64,000 nt of DNA, taken from NCBI RefSeq assembly GCF_029840925.1, contig NZ_JAOCDM010000005.1, positions 38,610-102,609 on the forward strand, read 5' to 3'. Numbering within the stretch: the stretch's first letter is position 1; the number at the start of each line of letters is the position of its first letter. Origin of the DNA: Pseudomonas sp. GD03858 (lineage in GTDB: Bacteria > Pseudomonadota > Gammaproteobacteria > Pseudomonadales > Pseudomonadaceae). This document shows, in pieces, positions 56,475 through 64,000 of the stretch. Under the pieces are notes generated by a model, which saw nothing but the letters and a program-made list of their open reading frames with translations, was not told the DNA's origin and ran no database searches. The translations under genes were made by a program, and so were the position numbers.

Positions 56475-57236
56475 TCAGCAAACCTGCAACACAGGTTCGG
56501 CCAGACGTTCGAAATGCAGGCGCTCGGCTGCCAGGCCGTAATCCTTCAGCGCCGCACCCACCGTCTCGACCATGGCCTGCGGGCCACACAAAAACGCCGC
56601 ATCGAGCCGGCTGACGTCGATCCATTCGCGAAACAGCGTGTCGCACATGGCCAGGTCCAGGCGCCCGGACGGAAGCCCGTTGTCGTTGCTTTCCCGGCTG
56701 AACAGCAGGATCAGTTCCAGGCGTTGCCCATACAGGGCCTGCAGCGCGGCCAGGCGTTCGCCGAACAGCAGGCTGGCGCGGTCGCGGTTGCCGTAGACCA
56801 GGGTGAAGCGGCTGCCCTCGTCGTTTTCCAGGGTGCTCTTGATGACCGGCAGCAGCGCCGTGATGCCGCTGCCCGAGGCCATGCCCAGGCAATGATGAGC
56901 CTGGGCCTGTTGCTGCTCGGGGCGATAGGATGAGCCCGCCGGTGGCATCACCAGCAGGGTGTCGCCCACCGCCAGCTGGGTGTTGGCGTAGCTCGAGAAA
57001 CGGCCTTGCGGCACATGCCGGATCGCCACCCGTAGTTCGCCGTCGTCAGGCGCGCTGAAGATCGAGTACGAACGCCGCACCGGTTCGCCTTGCAACTGTG
57101 CTTCCAGTTGCAGGTACTGGCCTTGCTCGAAGCGGTAGGTCGCCGCCAGGTGCGAGGGCACGGCAAAGGCGATCGAAACGGTATCGGCGCTCTCGCGGCG
57201 GATATCGGCGACTTGCAGCGGGTGCATCACGGTCAT
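56475..57236 (-). CDS. PaaE-like FAD/NAD(P)H oxidoreductase without ferredoxin domain
   Basis: A 253-residue FNR-type reductase very close in style to the N-terminal two thirds of PaaE, reductase subunit of phenylacetyl-CoA epoxidase. RRSYSI (residues 54-59) binds FAD, GSGIT (122-126) and CGPQ (217-220) bind NAD(P)H. PaaE has ~358 residues with a C-terminal plant-type 2Fe-2S domain; here the protein ends soon after CGPQ with no Cys cluster. It could be a free flavin reductase. It starts 14 bases after the PaaK-like gene on the same strand. Confidence 0.85.
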   Translation of the reverse strand: MTVMHPLQVADIRRESADTVSIAFAVPSHLAATYRFEQGQYLQLEAQLQGEPVRRSYSIFSAPDDGELRVAIRHVPQGRFSSYANTQLAVGDTLLVMPPAGSSYRPEQQQAQAHHCLGMASGSGITALLPVIKSTLENDEGSRFTLVYGNRDRASLLFGERLAALQALYGQRLELILLFSRESNDNGLPSGRLDLAMCDTLFREWIDVSRLDAAFLCGPQAMVETVGAALKDYGLAAERLHFERLAEPVLQVC

Positions 57237-57250
57237 GGCGCGGGTCCTGT

Positions 57251-58303
57251 TCAGGCGCTCTGGCGCAAGAGAGTGGCTTCGGGGCCGGCGAGACGCTCCA
57301 GGCGGCGCATGCTGTGCGTGGTGCCGGGTAGCAGGCGGCCGATCTCGCCGGTACGGTAACGGATCATCGGCAGCGCCTCGCGGCTCAGGGTAGTCAGCAC
57401 CACCTCGCCGAAGTGGCCATCGGGCAGCGCCGTAGCGCTGTCCGGATCGATGATCTCTGGATAGAAGTGGTCTTCCCACAGCGTGACGCCATCGCGGGCT
57501 TGCAGGCATTCCATGCCGATGCCGGGGTCCATCAGGGCCGGCACGCCGTACAAGGCCAGGGTCTGGACGCCCAGGCGCCGCTCCAGCTCCTGGCGCAGGG
57601 TGCTGGCGCACGGTTGCGGGCCGAGCAGCACGGTGCGCAAGGACAGCGCAGGCAGGGCTATGCCCTGGCGTTCCAGTTCATGGGCCAAGGCCAGCAGTTG
57701 CGCAGGGTTGGCCACGAGCATTTGCGGCTGGAAGTCGCACAGCAGGCGAACCTGCTCGCACGCTTCGCGGGCCGCCAGGGGGATCAGTGCGCAGCGCAGG
57801 CGTTCGGCTCCCAGTTGCAGGCCGGCGCCGGCGCTGAAACCGTCCAGGTCGCCGAGCACATGCAGGCGGTCGCCGGCATGGGCGCCGGCAACGCGCAGCG
57901 AGCGTGCGACCAGCGCCGCCCAGACGTCCTGGTCGTTGCGTGTGTAGCCAATGAGCGGCGATCGGGCGCTGCCGTCGTGGCAGGCTTGCAGGCGTACCAC
58001 TTGTCGCGCCGGTACGGCGAACAGCGAGAACGGGTAGTGGTGGTGCAGTTCGGCGTTGCCGATGAAAGGAAAGCGGGCGAGGTCGCCGAGGTGCTGCAGC
58101 TGCTCGGGGTGCAGCCCCATGGCTTCGAACTGCTGGCGGTACCAGGGCACGTTGCGCCAGGCGTGTTTCAGCGACCAGCGCAAGCGGCGCAGCTGCACGT
58201 CGCGCAGTTGTTCGAGGCTGCAGGTTTCCAGGGTGTCGCGATGGGGCGAGGTGAGCGGGCGTTGTTCGAAGGCAGCGATATCGAGGCGTGTGTTGGCGTT
58301 CAT
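57251..58303 (-). CDS. PaaK-like protein lacking the C-terminal domain and nucleotide motif
   Basis: A 350-residue homologue of phenylacetate-CoA ligase (normally ~440). The PaaK core is clear: LVARSLRVAGAHAGDRLHVL, TLWEDHFYPEIIDP (275-287), LPMIRYRTGEIGRLLPGT. But the phosphate-binding SSGTTGKPT is replaced by CHDGSARSPL (108-117), the YGLSE stretch reads YGVPALMDPG, and the C-terminal domain with the catalytic Lys is absent; only 14 bases separate its stop from the next gene, so there is no frameshifted tail. It probably does not adenylate and may bind an aryl acid, CoA or a partner protein. Confidence 0.8.
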   Translation of the reverse strand: MNANTRLDIAAFEQRPLTSPHRDTLETCSLEQLRDVQLRRLRWSLKHAWRNVPWYRQQFEAMGLHPEQLQHLGDLARFPFIGNAELHHHYPFSLFAVPARQVVRLQACHDGSARSPLIGYTRNDQDVWAALVARSLRVAGAHAGDRLHVLGDLDGFSAGAGLQLGAERLRCALIPLAAREACEQVRLLCDFQPQMLVANPAQLLALAHELERQGIALPALSLRTVLLGPQPCASTLRQELERRLGVQTLALYGVPALMDPGIGMECLQARDGVTLWEDHFYPEIIDPDSATALPDGHFGEVVLTTLSREALPMIRYRTGEIGRLLPGTTHSMRRLERLAGPEATLLRQSA

Positions 58304-58444
58304 CTTCCAAGTCCGTTTGGTAGGTCGACCATCAGGCTTGCATGCTATGCCGGGGTATCGGGGATGGCTACTCGCATTGCCCGGCCCGCCGTGTGCCGGG
58401 CGCGAACCGTTTCCGCGCCTGCCGGCTCGCGTCCGCGGCGCCTG

Positions 58445-58472
58445 CTTCGCGGCTGAAGCCGCTCCCACAGGA
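58445..58472. repeat. single REP-like element
   Basis: TTCGCGGCTGAAGCCGCTCC followed by CACAGGA is the P. putida REP core. It is a single copy, in the gap between the PaaK-like gene and the upstream oxidase gene, and may mark a transcription break. Confidence 0.6.
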
Positions 58473-58588
58473 TCCCCGTTGTCTTGGGCATTGTGTAGTA
58501 CCTGTACCCGTGAAGCAGGCGCTGCGTTGTTCGCGGTGGTTCTGCGCCCAGACAAGCCCGCGCTCACCGGGCGCGCAGCCCGGACCGT

Positions 58589-59881
58589 TCAACGATTCAG
58601 GCGTCGTGCATCGAACGCATCGCGGGCCTGGAAGGCACTGTAGGTGGCTTGCGCGGCGAGCATCCCAGCCAGTCCGTAGGTGCGCTCGAGGCCGAATCTG
58701 GCGAAGCCTTCCGGTACCGGCAGCCGACGGGCGATCGCGTCGGCCAGCACCTCGCCGGCCACGGTGGTCGGCGCCATGCCATGCCCGCCGAACCCCACCG
58801 CGTGCCAGATGCCTTGCGCATCCTGGCCGATCTGGGCCATCTGGTGGCGCCCGTAGCTCATCAGTCCGCCCCAGGCGTACTCCAGTGGCACGTCCTCGAG
58901 CTGTGGGTAGACGCTCAGCAGGTCGGCCTTGAGCAATCGGGCGATGGCCTGCGGCCCACGGTCGAGGATGGAGATACGCCCGCCCCAGAGGATCCGCGTG
59001 TCTTTCAGTGGCCGGTAGTAATCGAAGGCGAAGCGCGTGTCGTAGATCGCCGACTGGCAGGCGATGGCGTCCTTCAGGCGCTCGCCCAGCGGAGGGGTCG
59101 CCACCACATAGGTGGCGATCGGTAGCACGGCGCGCTCGATCGGCGGGTAGACGCCTCGGGCATAGCCGCCACCGGAAAACACCACTTCCTCGGCGTGCAC
59201 TTCACCTTGTCCGGTGCGCACGATGTAACCGTGGGGCTTTTTCTCGATGGCGATGACCGGCGATTGCTCGAAGATCGTCACGCCCGCTTGCGTGGCGGCC
59301 CGGGCGATGCCACAGACGTACTTCAGCGGGTGGAAGTGGAAGGCGTTGCGCTCCAGCAGTCCGCCATAGTAACGCTCGCTCCTGAGCTGCTCTTTCAGCT
59401 CGCCGGGCGCGATGTGCGTCCACTCCACGCCATAGGCTTGCTTCATCAACTGGCGGGGTTTTTCCAGGCGCGACGGGTCGTTGAACCAGTTGGCCAGGAT
59501 CACGCCCTGATCGACCAGGTCGCAGTCGATGGCGTATCTGCGGGTGCGTTCGCGGATCAGCTCGACGGCGTCGAGCGTCAGCTGGTACAGGCGGCGTGCT
59601 TCGCTGGCGCCGAGGGTCGCCAGCAGGTCGGCGTTGCCGAGGCTGTAGCCGCCGAACACGAAACCGCCGTTGCGCCCCGAGGCGCCATGGCCGACGCGTT
59701 GTGCTTCGAGCACGGTCACATCGCCTACCCCGCGCTCGGCCAGTCCCAGTGCCGTCGACAGACCGGCCAGGCCACCGCCGAGGATGCACACGCGAGTGTC
59801 GGTTCGACCCGACTGGGCCGGATAGTGGGGTCTGTCGGCGGTAGCTTCGTAGTAGGAATCGAGCAAGGTGCTGTTCATCAT
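58589..59881 (-). CDS. OrdL/PuuB-type FAD-dependent amine oxidoreductase
   Basis: A 430-residue DAO-family flavoenzyme. The dinucleotide-binding motif is VCILGGGLAGLSTALGLAER near residue 31, then GHGASGRNGGFVFGG, the hallmark of OrdL/PuuB-type enzymes (gamma-glutamylputrescine oxidase and relatives). A second FAD contact is GFGGHGMAPTTVAGEVLADA. Oxidises a secondary or primary amine to imine with H2O2. Follows the permease by 49 bases, so probably acts on the imported substrate. Confidence 0.88.
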   Translation of the reverse strand: MMNSTLLDSYYEATADRPHYPAQSGRTDTRVCILGGGLAGLSTALGLAERGVGDVTVLEAQRVGHGASGRNGGFVFGGYSLGNADLLATLGASEARRLYQLTLDAVELIRERTRRYAIDCDLVDQGVILANWFNDPSRLEKPRQLMKQAYGVEWTHIAPGELKEQLRSERYYGGLLERNAFHFHPLKYVCGIARAATQAGVTIFEQSPVIAIEKKPHGYIVRTGQGEVHAEEVVFSGGGYARGVYPPIERAVLPIATYVVATPPLGERLKDAIACQSAIYDTRFAFDYYRPLKDTRILWGGRISILDRGPQAIARLLKADLLSVYPQLEDVPLEYAWGGLMSYGRHQMAQIGQDAQGIWHAVGFGGHGMAPTTVAGEVLADAIARRLPVPEGFARFGLERTYGLAGMLAAQATYSAFQARDAFDARRLNR

Positions 59882-59930
59882 GATCCCAGGCAGTGATGGG
59901 CGGGCCGGGCCAGGCCCGCCATTGGTGTTG

Positions 59931-61481
59931 TCAGGCGGGTTGCTGGTGGGTGGTGACGGAGGTTTCGGCGACGGCCTTGCTGTCTTCGGCCTTGCGCGTC
60001 TCGATCACCGAGAAATCCATCTGCCGATAGCGCACGACTCGGGAGCCGGTGACCAGCTTGTGGCCGAACCACATGACCGTGAACAGCACCAGGCCGACGT
60101 AGGTGGCGAAGGCGCCGATCCAGTCGATCTGCCCGCCAATGAAGGCCTGGTAGTTTTGCCCGAGCATCACCACCATGCACAGGCCGAAGGCAAACAGCGG
60201 TCCGAACGGAAAGAACTTCGAGACGTACGGCAGCCTGGCCAGGTCATGGCCTTGCAGCAGGTAGCCGCGGCGGAAGCGGTAATGACTGACCGCGATGCCC
60301 AGCCAGGCGATGAAACCGAGCATGCCGGAGGTGTTCAGCAGCCACAGGTAGAGCTTGCCGGGGCTGAACAGGAAGCTCAGCAGGCACAGGCCGGCGACCG
60401 CTGCGGTGGCCAGCAGCGCCCAGACCGGCGTGCCGCTGCGGGTCACGCGGGCGAAGATGGCGGGTGCCTTGCGTTCCCGAGCCAGGCTGTAGAGCATGCG
60501 CGAGGAGGCGTACATGCCCGAGTTGCCGGCGGACAGCACCGAAGTGAGGATTACCGCGTTCATCACCGCGGCGGCGGCGAGCATGTCGGCCTTGGCGAAG
60601 ATCAGCGTGAAGGGGCTGATGGTGATATCGGACAGGCCGTCCTTGAGCAGTCGCGGGTCGGTGTAGGGGATCAGCAGGCCGATCACGATGATGGTGAATA
60701 CGTAGAACAGCAGGATCCGCCAGAAGATCTGGCGCACGGCCTTGGGAATGTTGCGCCCGGGGTTGGTCGTTTCGCCCGCGGCGATGCCGACGAACTCGGT
60801 GCCCTGGAACGAGAAGCCGACGATCATCGCCACGCCGATCAGCGCCGGCAGGCCGCCGGCGATCGGCGCGTCAGCGATCTGCCAGAGGTGGCTGCCGCCG
60901 TCCTGGCCGCCTTCGAGGATACCCAGCAGCATCAGCACGCCCACGGCGATGAAGATGATGATGGTGACGACCTTGATCAGGGCGAACCAGAACTCCGCCT
61001 CGCCGAAGAAGCGTACCGACGCGACATTCAGGGCGAACAGTAGCGCCAGGAAGACCGCGCTCCAGATCACCCCGGGCGTATCCGGGAACCAGTAGACCAT
61101 GATGATCTGCACGGCCACCAGGTCCACGGCAATGGTCACGGCCCAGGAGTACCAGTAGTTCCAGCCCAGGGCGAAGCCGAAGCTTTCATCCACGTAGCGC
61201 GAGGCGTAGGTGGAGAACGAGCCGCTGACCGGCATGCAGGCGGCCAGTTCGCCGAGGCTGGTCATCAGGAAGTAGACCATCAGGCCGATCACCGCGAACG
61301 CCAGCAGCGCGCCGCCGGGGCCGGATTGGGCGATGGTGGCGCCGGAGGAGACGAACAGGCCGGTACCGATCGAGCCGCCGATGGCGATCATGTTCAGGTG
61401 GCGGCTGGTGAGGGTGCGCTTGAGGTGTCCGGAAGCTGGAGGTGCGCCAGTCGAACTGGCGTCGTGGTTCGCATGGGTCAT
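59931..61481 (-). CDS. amino-acid permease (APC superfamily, LysP/AnsP type)
   Basis: A 516-residue permease with about twelve helices. Typical of the AAT family: LTSRHLNMIAIGGSIGTGLF at the start, FQGTEFVGIAAGETTNPGRN in the middle. The sequence is closest in style to lysine or aromatic amino-acid permeases, but the substrate is not fixed. Start at MTHANHDAS; an in-frame ATG seven codons earlier (61502) is possible. First gene of a four-gene set on the minus strand. Confidence 0.9.
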   Translation of the reverse strand: MTHANHDASSTGAPPASGHLKRTLTSRHLNMIAIGGSIGTGLFVSSGATIAQSGPGGALLAFAVIGLMVYFLMTSLGELAACMPVSGSFSTYASRYVDESFGFALGWNYWYSWAVTIAVDLVAVQIIMVYWFPDTPGVIWSAVFLALLFALNVASVRFFGEAEFWFALIKVVTIIIFIAVGVLMLLGILEGGQDGGSHLWQIADAPIAGGLPALIGVAMIVGFSFQGTEFVGIAAGETTNPGRNIPKAVRQIFWRILLFYVFTIIVIGLLIPYTDPRLLKDGLSDITISPFTLIFAKADMLAAAAVMNAVILTSVLSAGNSGMYASSRMLYSLARERKAPAIFARVTRSGTPVWALLATAAVAGLCLLSFLFSPGKLYLWLLNTSGMLGFIAWLGIAVSHYRFRRGYLLQGHDLARLPYVSKFFPFGPLFAFGLCMVVMLGQNYQAFIGGQIDWIGAFATYVGLVLFTVMWFGHKLVTGSRVVRYRQMDFSVIETRKAEDSKAVAETSVTTHQQPA

Positions 61482-61880
61482 GGGCAACCTGCTGATCTGC
61501 ATTCAAGTGAGTTGTTGTTCTTGTTGTGTTCTGACCACTTCCAATTGCAGGGAGGGCGAGCGCGGGATGAGCGCCGGCCTGCCAGCGGTTTCTCCAGGAC
61601 CGTGGCGGTGGTGATTGCATTGATAGAGATCAGTATTGGCCTGGAAAGGCGCGGACAACAAACGACCATTAATCGCTACATCATTCCTTTTTGGAATGAT
61701 ATTTTTCGTCGTTTTGGTGGGGTATTAAGCGCACTCTATAGCGCGATATTTGCTTGTTGTCCTGATTTTTAAGGTGCCTGTTCTCGTCTATTTAGATATT
61801 AATATCGTCTTTTTGTCTTGTTTGGCTGTGTGCCAGATAATGTGTTCGGAAAAAAATTCATCAATATGCGCGCAAAAAAA
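61482..61880. other. AT-rich promoter region of the permease gene
   Basis: About 400 bases, markedly AT-rich from 61640 on. It should carry the permease promoter. A small palindrome ATTCCTTTTTGGAAT lies at about 61683-61697 and could be an operator. No gene is seen. Confidence 0.45.
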
Positions 61881-61910
61881 AGCCGATATCTGATTGCTCG
61901 GATATCGGCT
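61874..61910 (-). terminator. terminator after phosphoethanolamine transferase gene
   Basis: AGCCGATATC pairs with GATATCGGCT over ten bases; on the minus strand a run of eight or nine Ts follows. Confidence 0.88.
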
Positions 61911-61955
61911 TCGACGTTGTTGCGGCCTGTGGTCGGCGCGGGCGTGGTGGAGGGC

Positions 61956-63725
61956 TTAGCCCTCGTCGGGGTGGGGAGCGTCGTTGCTGGCGGTACGTTG
62001 TTCTTTCTCGGCCTTGTCCATCGGCAGCTTGTCGAATTCACGCAACCCGTTGCTGGCGTAGGGGTCGCCGATCCAGCGCGGGCCGGCGACGAATTGTGGG
62101 TTCACCAGGCTCTTGGCTGGTTCGTAACCGTCATAGCTCAGCCCCGCCAAGTCGGAAAGGGTGTGGATGAGGTGCGAGCTGCTGTAGGCCCGGTTGACCA
62201 TGGAGCGAAGGTCCCGGGGAGCGCTCGCCTGCCAGCTGGACGAAGTCCAGAGCAGGAACGGGATGGTGTACATCGGCCGCGTGGGGTCGGCCTCGTTGCG
62301 ACCCAGGCGGTCATGGTTGCCCGAGCGGTAGACATCCTCGCCATGGTCGGAGAGGTACAACAGGAAACCGTTCGGGGTGCTGGCCGCGTACCGCTTGATC
62401 AGGTCGGAGACGACGAAGTCGTTGTAGCGCACCGCGTTGTCGTAGAAGTTGTAGGTTTGCAGCTGGCTGGGCGTCAGTGTCGGCGGCGCGCCGTTGCCAT
62501 CGTTGAAGTGGGCGAACTCTGCCGGGTAGCGGTAGCGATAGTCCATGTGGGTGCCCAGTAGGTGGACGATGATCAGCTTCTTCGGCGCCGCGTCGTGCAG
62601 GGCATTTTCGAAGGGCGCCAGCACCACGCTGTCGTACTGGCTGGCGTTCTGGTTGCGCTGGTTGTTCAGGTAGACCGGTACGTCCGTCTGCTGGGAGAAG
62701 GTCGTGAGCATGGTGTTGCGCTTGGTCATCGTCTGTTGGTTGGTGATCCAGAAGGTCTTGTAGCCGGCCTGTTTCATCAGGTTGATCAGCGACGGTTCGC
62801 TGAGAAAGCGATCAGGGTGCTGTTCGTCGCCGAAGGTGAGGATCTGCTGCATCACTTCGATGGTGTAGGGGCGCGGCGAGACGACGTCGCGGAACACGGT
62901 GAGGCGCTTGTCGCTGGCGGCCAGGGCGTCGAGGTTCGGCGTGGTGTCGCGGTCGTAGCCATACAGGCGCATGTGTTCGCGGGTGGTGGACTCGCCCAGC
63001 ACCAGTACCAGGGTGCGCGGGGCATCGCCGCTGCTGTCCTTGAGGTTTTGCAGCGGTGGCAGGGCGGCGTTTTGTTGCAGCAATGCCTGCATGCTGTCCA
63101 GCTGCTGGCGGTATTGCCGGTAGCCGACCACCAGTTGCCATGGCACCGCAGCGGCCATGCGCTGTTCGACCTTTTCCTGGGCGTCGGCGAAGTTGCGCTG
63201 TTGGCCGACCATCTGTTTGTAGAAGGGGTAGCCCAGGGTCGCCAGCAACAACAGGGCGACCACTGGCAGGCGGCCGTACAGTGGCAGGGTGACCGGGCGG
63301 ATGCGTTTGAACAGCAGTACGGCGACGATGCTGTAGAGCAGCAATGCCAGGCCCAGCCAGATGCTGAAGTACTGGCTGAAGTATTCGCTGGCCTCGGTGG
63401 TGTTGGATTCGAACATCACGAAGATGACGCTTTGCGAGAATTCCTGGCGGTAGATGGCGAAGTAGCTCAGGCCGACCAGGGAGCTGGCCCAGAGCACCAG
63501 GCCGATCAGCGCGGCGAGCGGGCGGGTCAGGCGTGGCAGCAGCAGTATCGGTGCCAGCCACAGGCTGCTGAGGACGAAGGCGTCGCGAAAGCCGGCGAAG
63601 CCGGTGGTGCCGCTGAACAGCAGCAGCGCTTGGGTGATGCCGGAGAAGTACCAGAAGAACAGCACAAGCCAGCCGAGGCCGGCCCAGTCGATGGATTCGC
63701 GAGCGGGGGGAGTTGTGCGTGACAC
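61956..63725 (-). CDS. CptA/EptA-type phosphoethanolamine transferase
   Basis: A 589-residue inner-membrane enzyme that transfers phosphoethanolamine from phosphatidylethanolamine to lipid A or lipopolysaccharide core. Five N-terminal helices (about residues 12-200) precede a periplasmic sulfatase-like domain: LVLGESTTREHMRLYGYDRD holds the nucleophile Thr, LIIVHLLGTHMDYRYRYPAE and LYLSDHGEDVYRSG hold zinc ligands. Overall it resembles CptA (core heptose) more than EptA. GTG at 63725 is chosen because GAGG lies five bases upstream; a TTG 20 codons earlier is less likely. Confidence 0.88.
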   Translation of the reverse strand: MSRTTPPARESIDWAGLGWLVLFFWYFSGITQALLLFSGTTGFAGFRDAFVLSSLWLAPILLLPRLTRPLAALIGLVLWASSLVGLSYFAIYRQEFSQSVIFVMFESNTTEASEYFSQYFSIWLGLALLLYSIVAVLLFKRIRPVTLPLYGRLPVVALLLLATLGYPFYKQMVGQQRNFADAQEKVEQRMAAAVPWQLVVGYRQYRQQLDSMQALLQQNAALPPLQNLKDSSGDAPRTLVLVLGESTTREHMRLYGYDRDTTPNLDALAASDKRLTVFRDVVSPRPYTIEVMQQILTFGDEQHPDRFLSEPSLINLMKQAGYKTFWITNQQTMTKRNTMLTTFSQQTDVPVYLNNQRNQNASQYDSVVLAPFENALHDAAPKKLIIVHLLGTHMDYRYRYPAEFAHFNDGNGAPPTLTPSQLQTYNFYDNAVRYNDFVVSDLIKRYAASTPNGFLLYLSDHGEDVYRSGNHDRLGRNEADPTRPMYTIPFLLWTSSSWQASAPRDLRSMVNRAYSSSHLIHTLSDLAGLSYDGYEPAKSLVNPQFVAGPRWIGDPYASNGLREFDKLPMDKAEKEQRTASNDAPHPDEG

Positions 63726-64000
63726 GAGTGCCTCGGGGAGCGGTTGTCTGCTGGATTGGTTGGCGGGCGACGCTAAAGGGGGCAACGTGAAAAGATCGTC
63801 AACAATTCATGAAAGTCTCGGGGCGGCTGACGAGTGAGATCCGAATAAGCTGCTCTTGATGTTTGCTCTTGATGTTTGCTCTTGATGTTTGCTCTTGCTT
63901 CTAGGTGCGCGATAGTTCAGGCAACACCAATTGCGACTTCAGGAGGCCGAGTGGAGTTCTTGCGGAGGGAGGTGACGGGCATGGATGCCCGTCAAGCGCT
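63726..64000. other. region upstream of the phosphoethanolamine transferase to the window end
   Basis: About 275 bases with no complete gene. It should hold the promoter of the transferase gene. A 13-base tandem repeat is inside it. The last 40 bases contain the palindrome GACGGGCATGGATGCCCGTC (63974-63993). Confidence 0.5.
63851..63897. repeat. 13-bp tandem repeat, about 3.6 copies
   Basis: TGCTCTTGATGTT is repeated three times exactly (63851, 63864, 63877), then a partial copy TGCTCTTG. No coding role is evident. Confidence 0.9.

Noticed and set aside
57100..57260. Frameshift joining the PaaK-like gene to a hidden C-terminal domain
   Set aside because: Only 14 bases separate its stop from the next start, and the next frame is the PaaE-like reductase; there is no room for the missing ~90 residues.

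Overview
This is chromosomal DNA of a fluorescent Pseudomonas, most likely of the P. putida group. The signs are high G+C with strong C/G third positions, P. putida-type REP inverted pairs (near 16.3, 22.5 and 38.9 kb), the divergent finR/fpr pair, an ErdR-like regulator near recX, and the orders aspS-yebC-ruvCAB-ybgC-tolQRAB-oprL-cpoB-queE-queC-tRNA-Lys and HIT-slyX-cold shock-dps. The species call is inferred from gene order and protein resemblance; no database search was possible.

Region 1 (1-8.66 kb) is accessory and rearranged. It holds the 3' part of an RND efflux operon (inner-membrane pump, OprM-type channel) with a PagL-type lipid A deacylase behind it. A complete IS4-family element follows (4336-5969, 15-bp perfect inverted repeats, no visible target duplication). 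Then come about 2.7 kb of lower-G+C debris: a BPSL0761-type gene, two small unknown ORFs, an IS21-like terminus, an IS630 transposase fragment and a possible IS30 scrap. This runs directly into recA at about 8666, so the first ~61 RecA codons, the recA promoter and the usual upstream neighbours are absent.

Region 2 (8.66-26.5 kb) is core: recA remnant, recX, a LOG-family protein, a QsrVF-like secreted protein, a DTW-domain tRNA modification enzyme, erdR-like regulator, dgkA, finR/fpr, trmO, a DUF1456 protein, an RsuA-type protein lacking the catalytic Asp, a GNAT, rimO, kup, and the virJ-like/mprF pair for aminoacyl-phosphatidylglycerol metabolism. Region 3 (26.8-48.4 kb) is also core: two initiator tRNAs, LexA-controlled dinB, a lipoprotein, proS, an OprD porin, HIT, slyX, a membrane-anchored cold-shock-domain protein, dps, aspS, yebC, ruvCAB, the complete Tol-Pal cluster, queE, queC and tRNA-Lys.

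Region 4 (48.7-61.5 kb), beyond tRNA-Lys, looks like accessory metabolism. It has an HpaB-family flavin monooxygenase, a LysR regulator, and a divergent four-gene operon for a complete tripartite EmrAB-type exporter plus a siderophore-interacting-protein-type flavin reductase. Facing it are four genes in the opposite direction: an amino-acid permease, an OrdL/PuuB-type amine oxidase, a PaaK-like protein that lacks the C-terminal domain and the nucleotide-binding motif, and a PaaE-like reductase that lacks the 2Fe-2S domain. My reading is a system that takes up and oxidises an amine or amino acid, with a linked or neighbouring aromatic hydroxylation and export unit; the substrate cannot be read from sequence. 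A CptA/EptA-like phosphoethanolamine transferase and a short 13-bp tandem repeat close the window.
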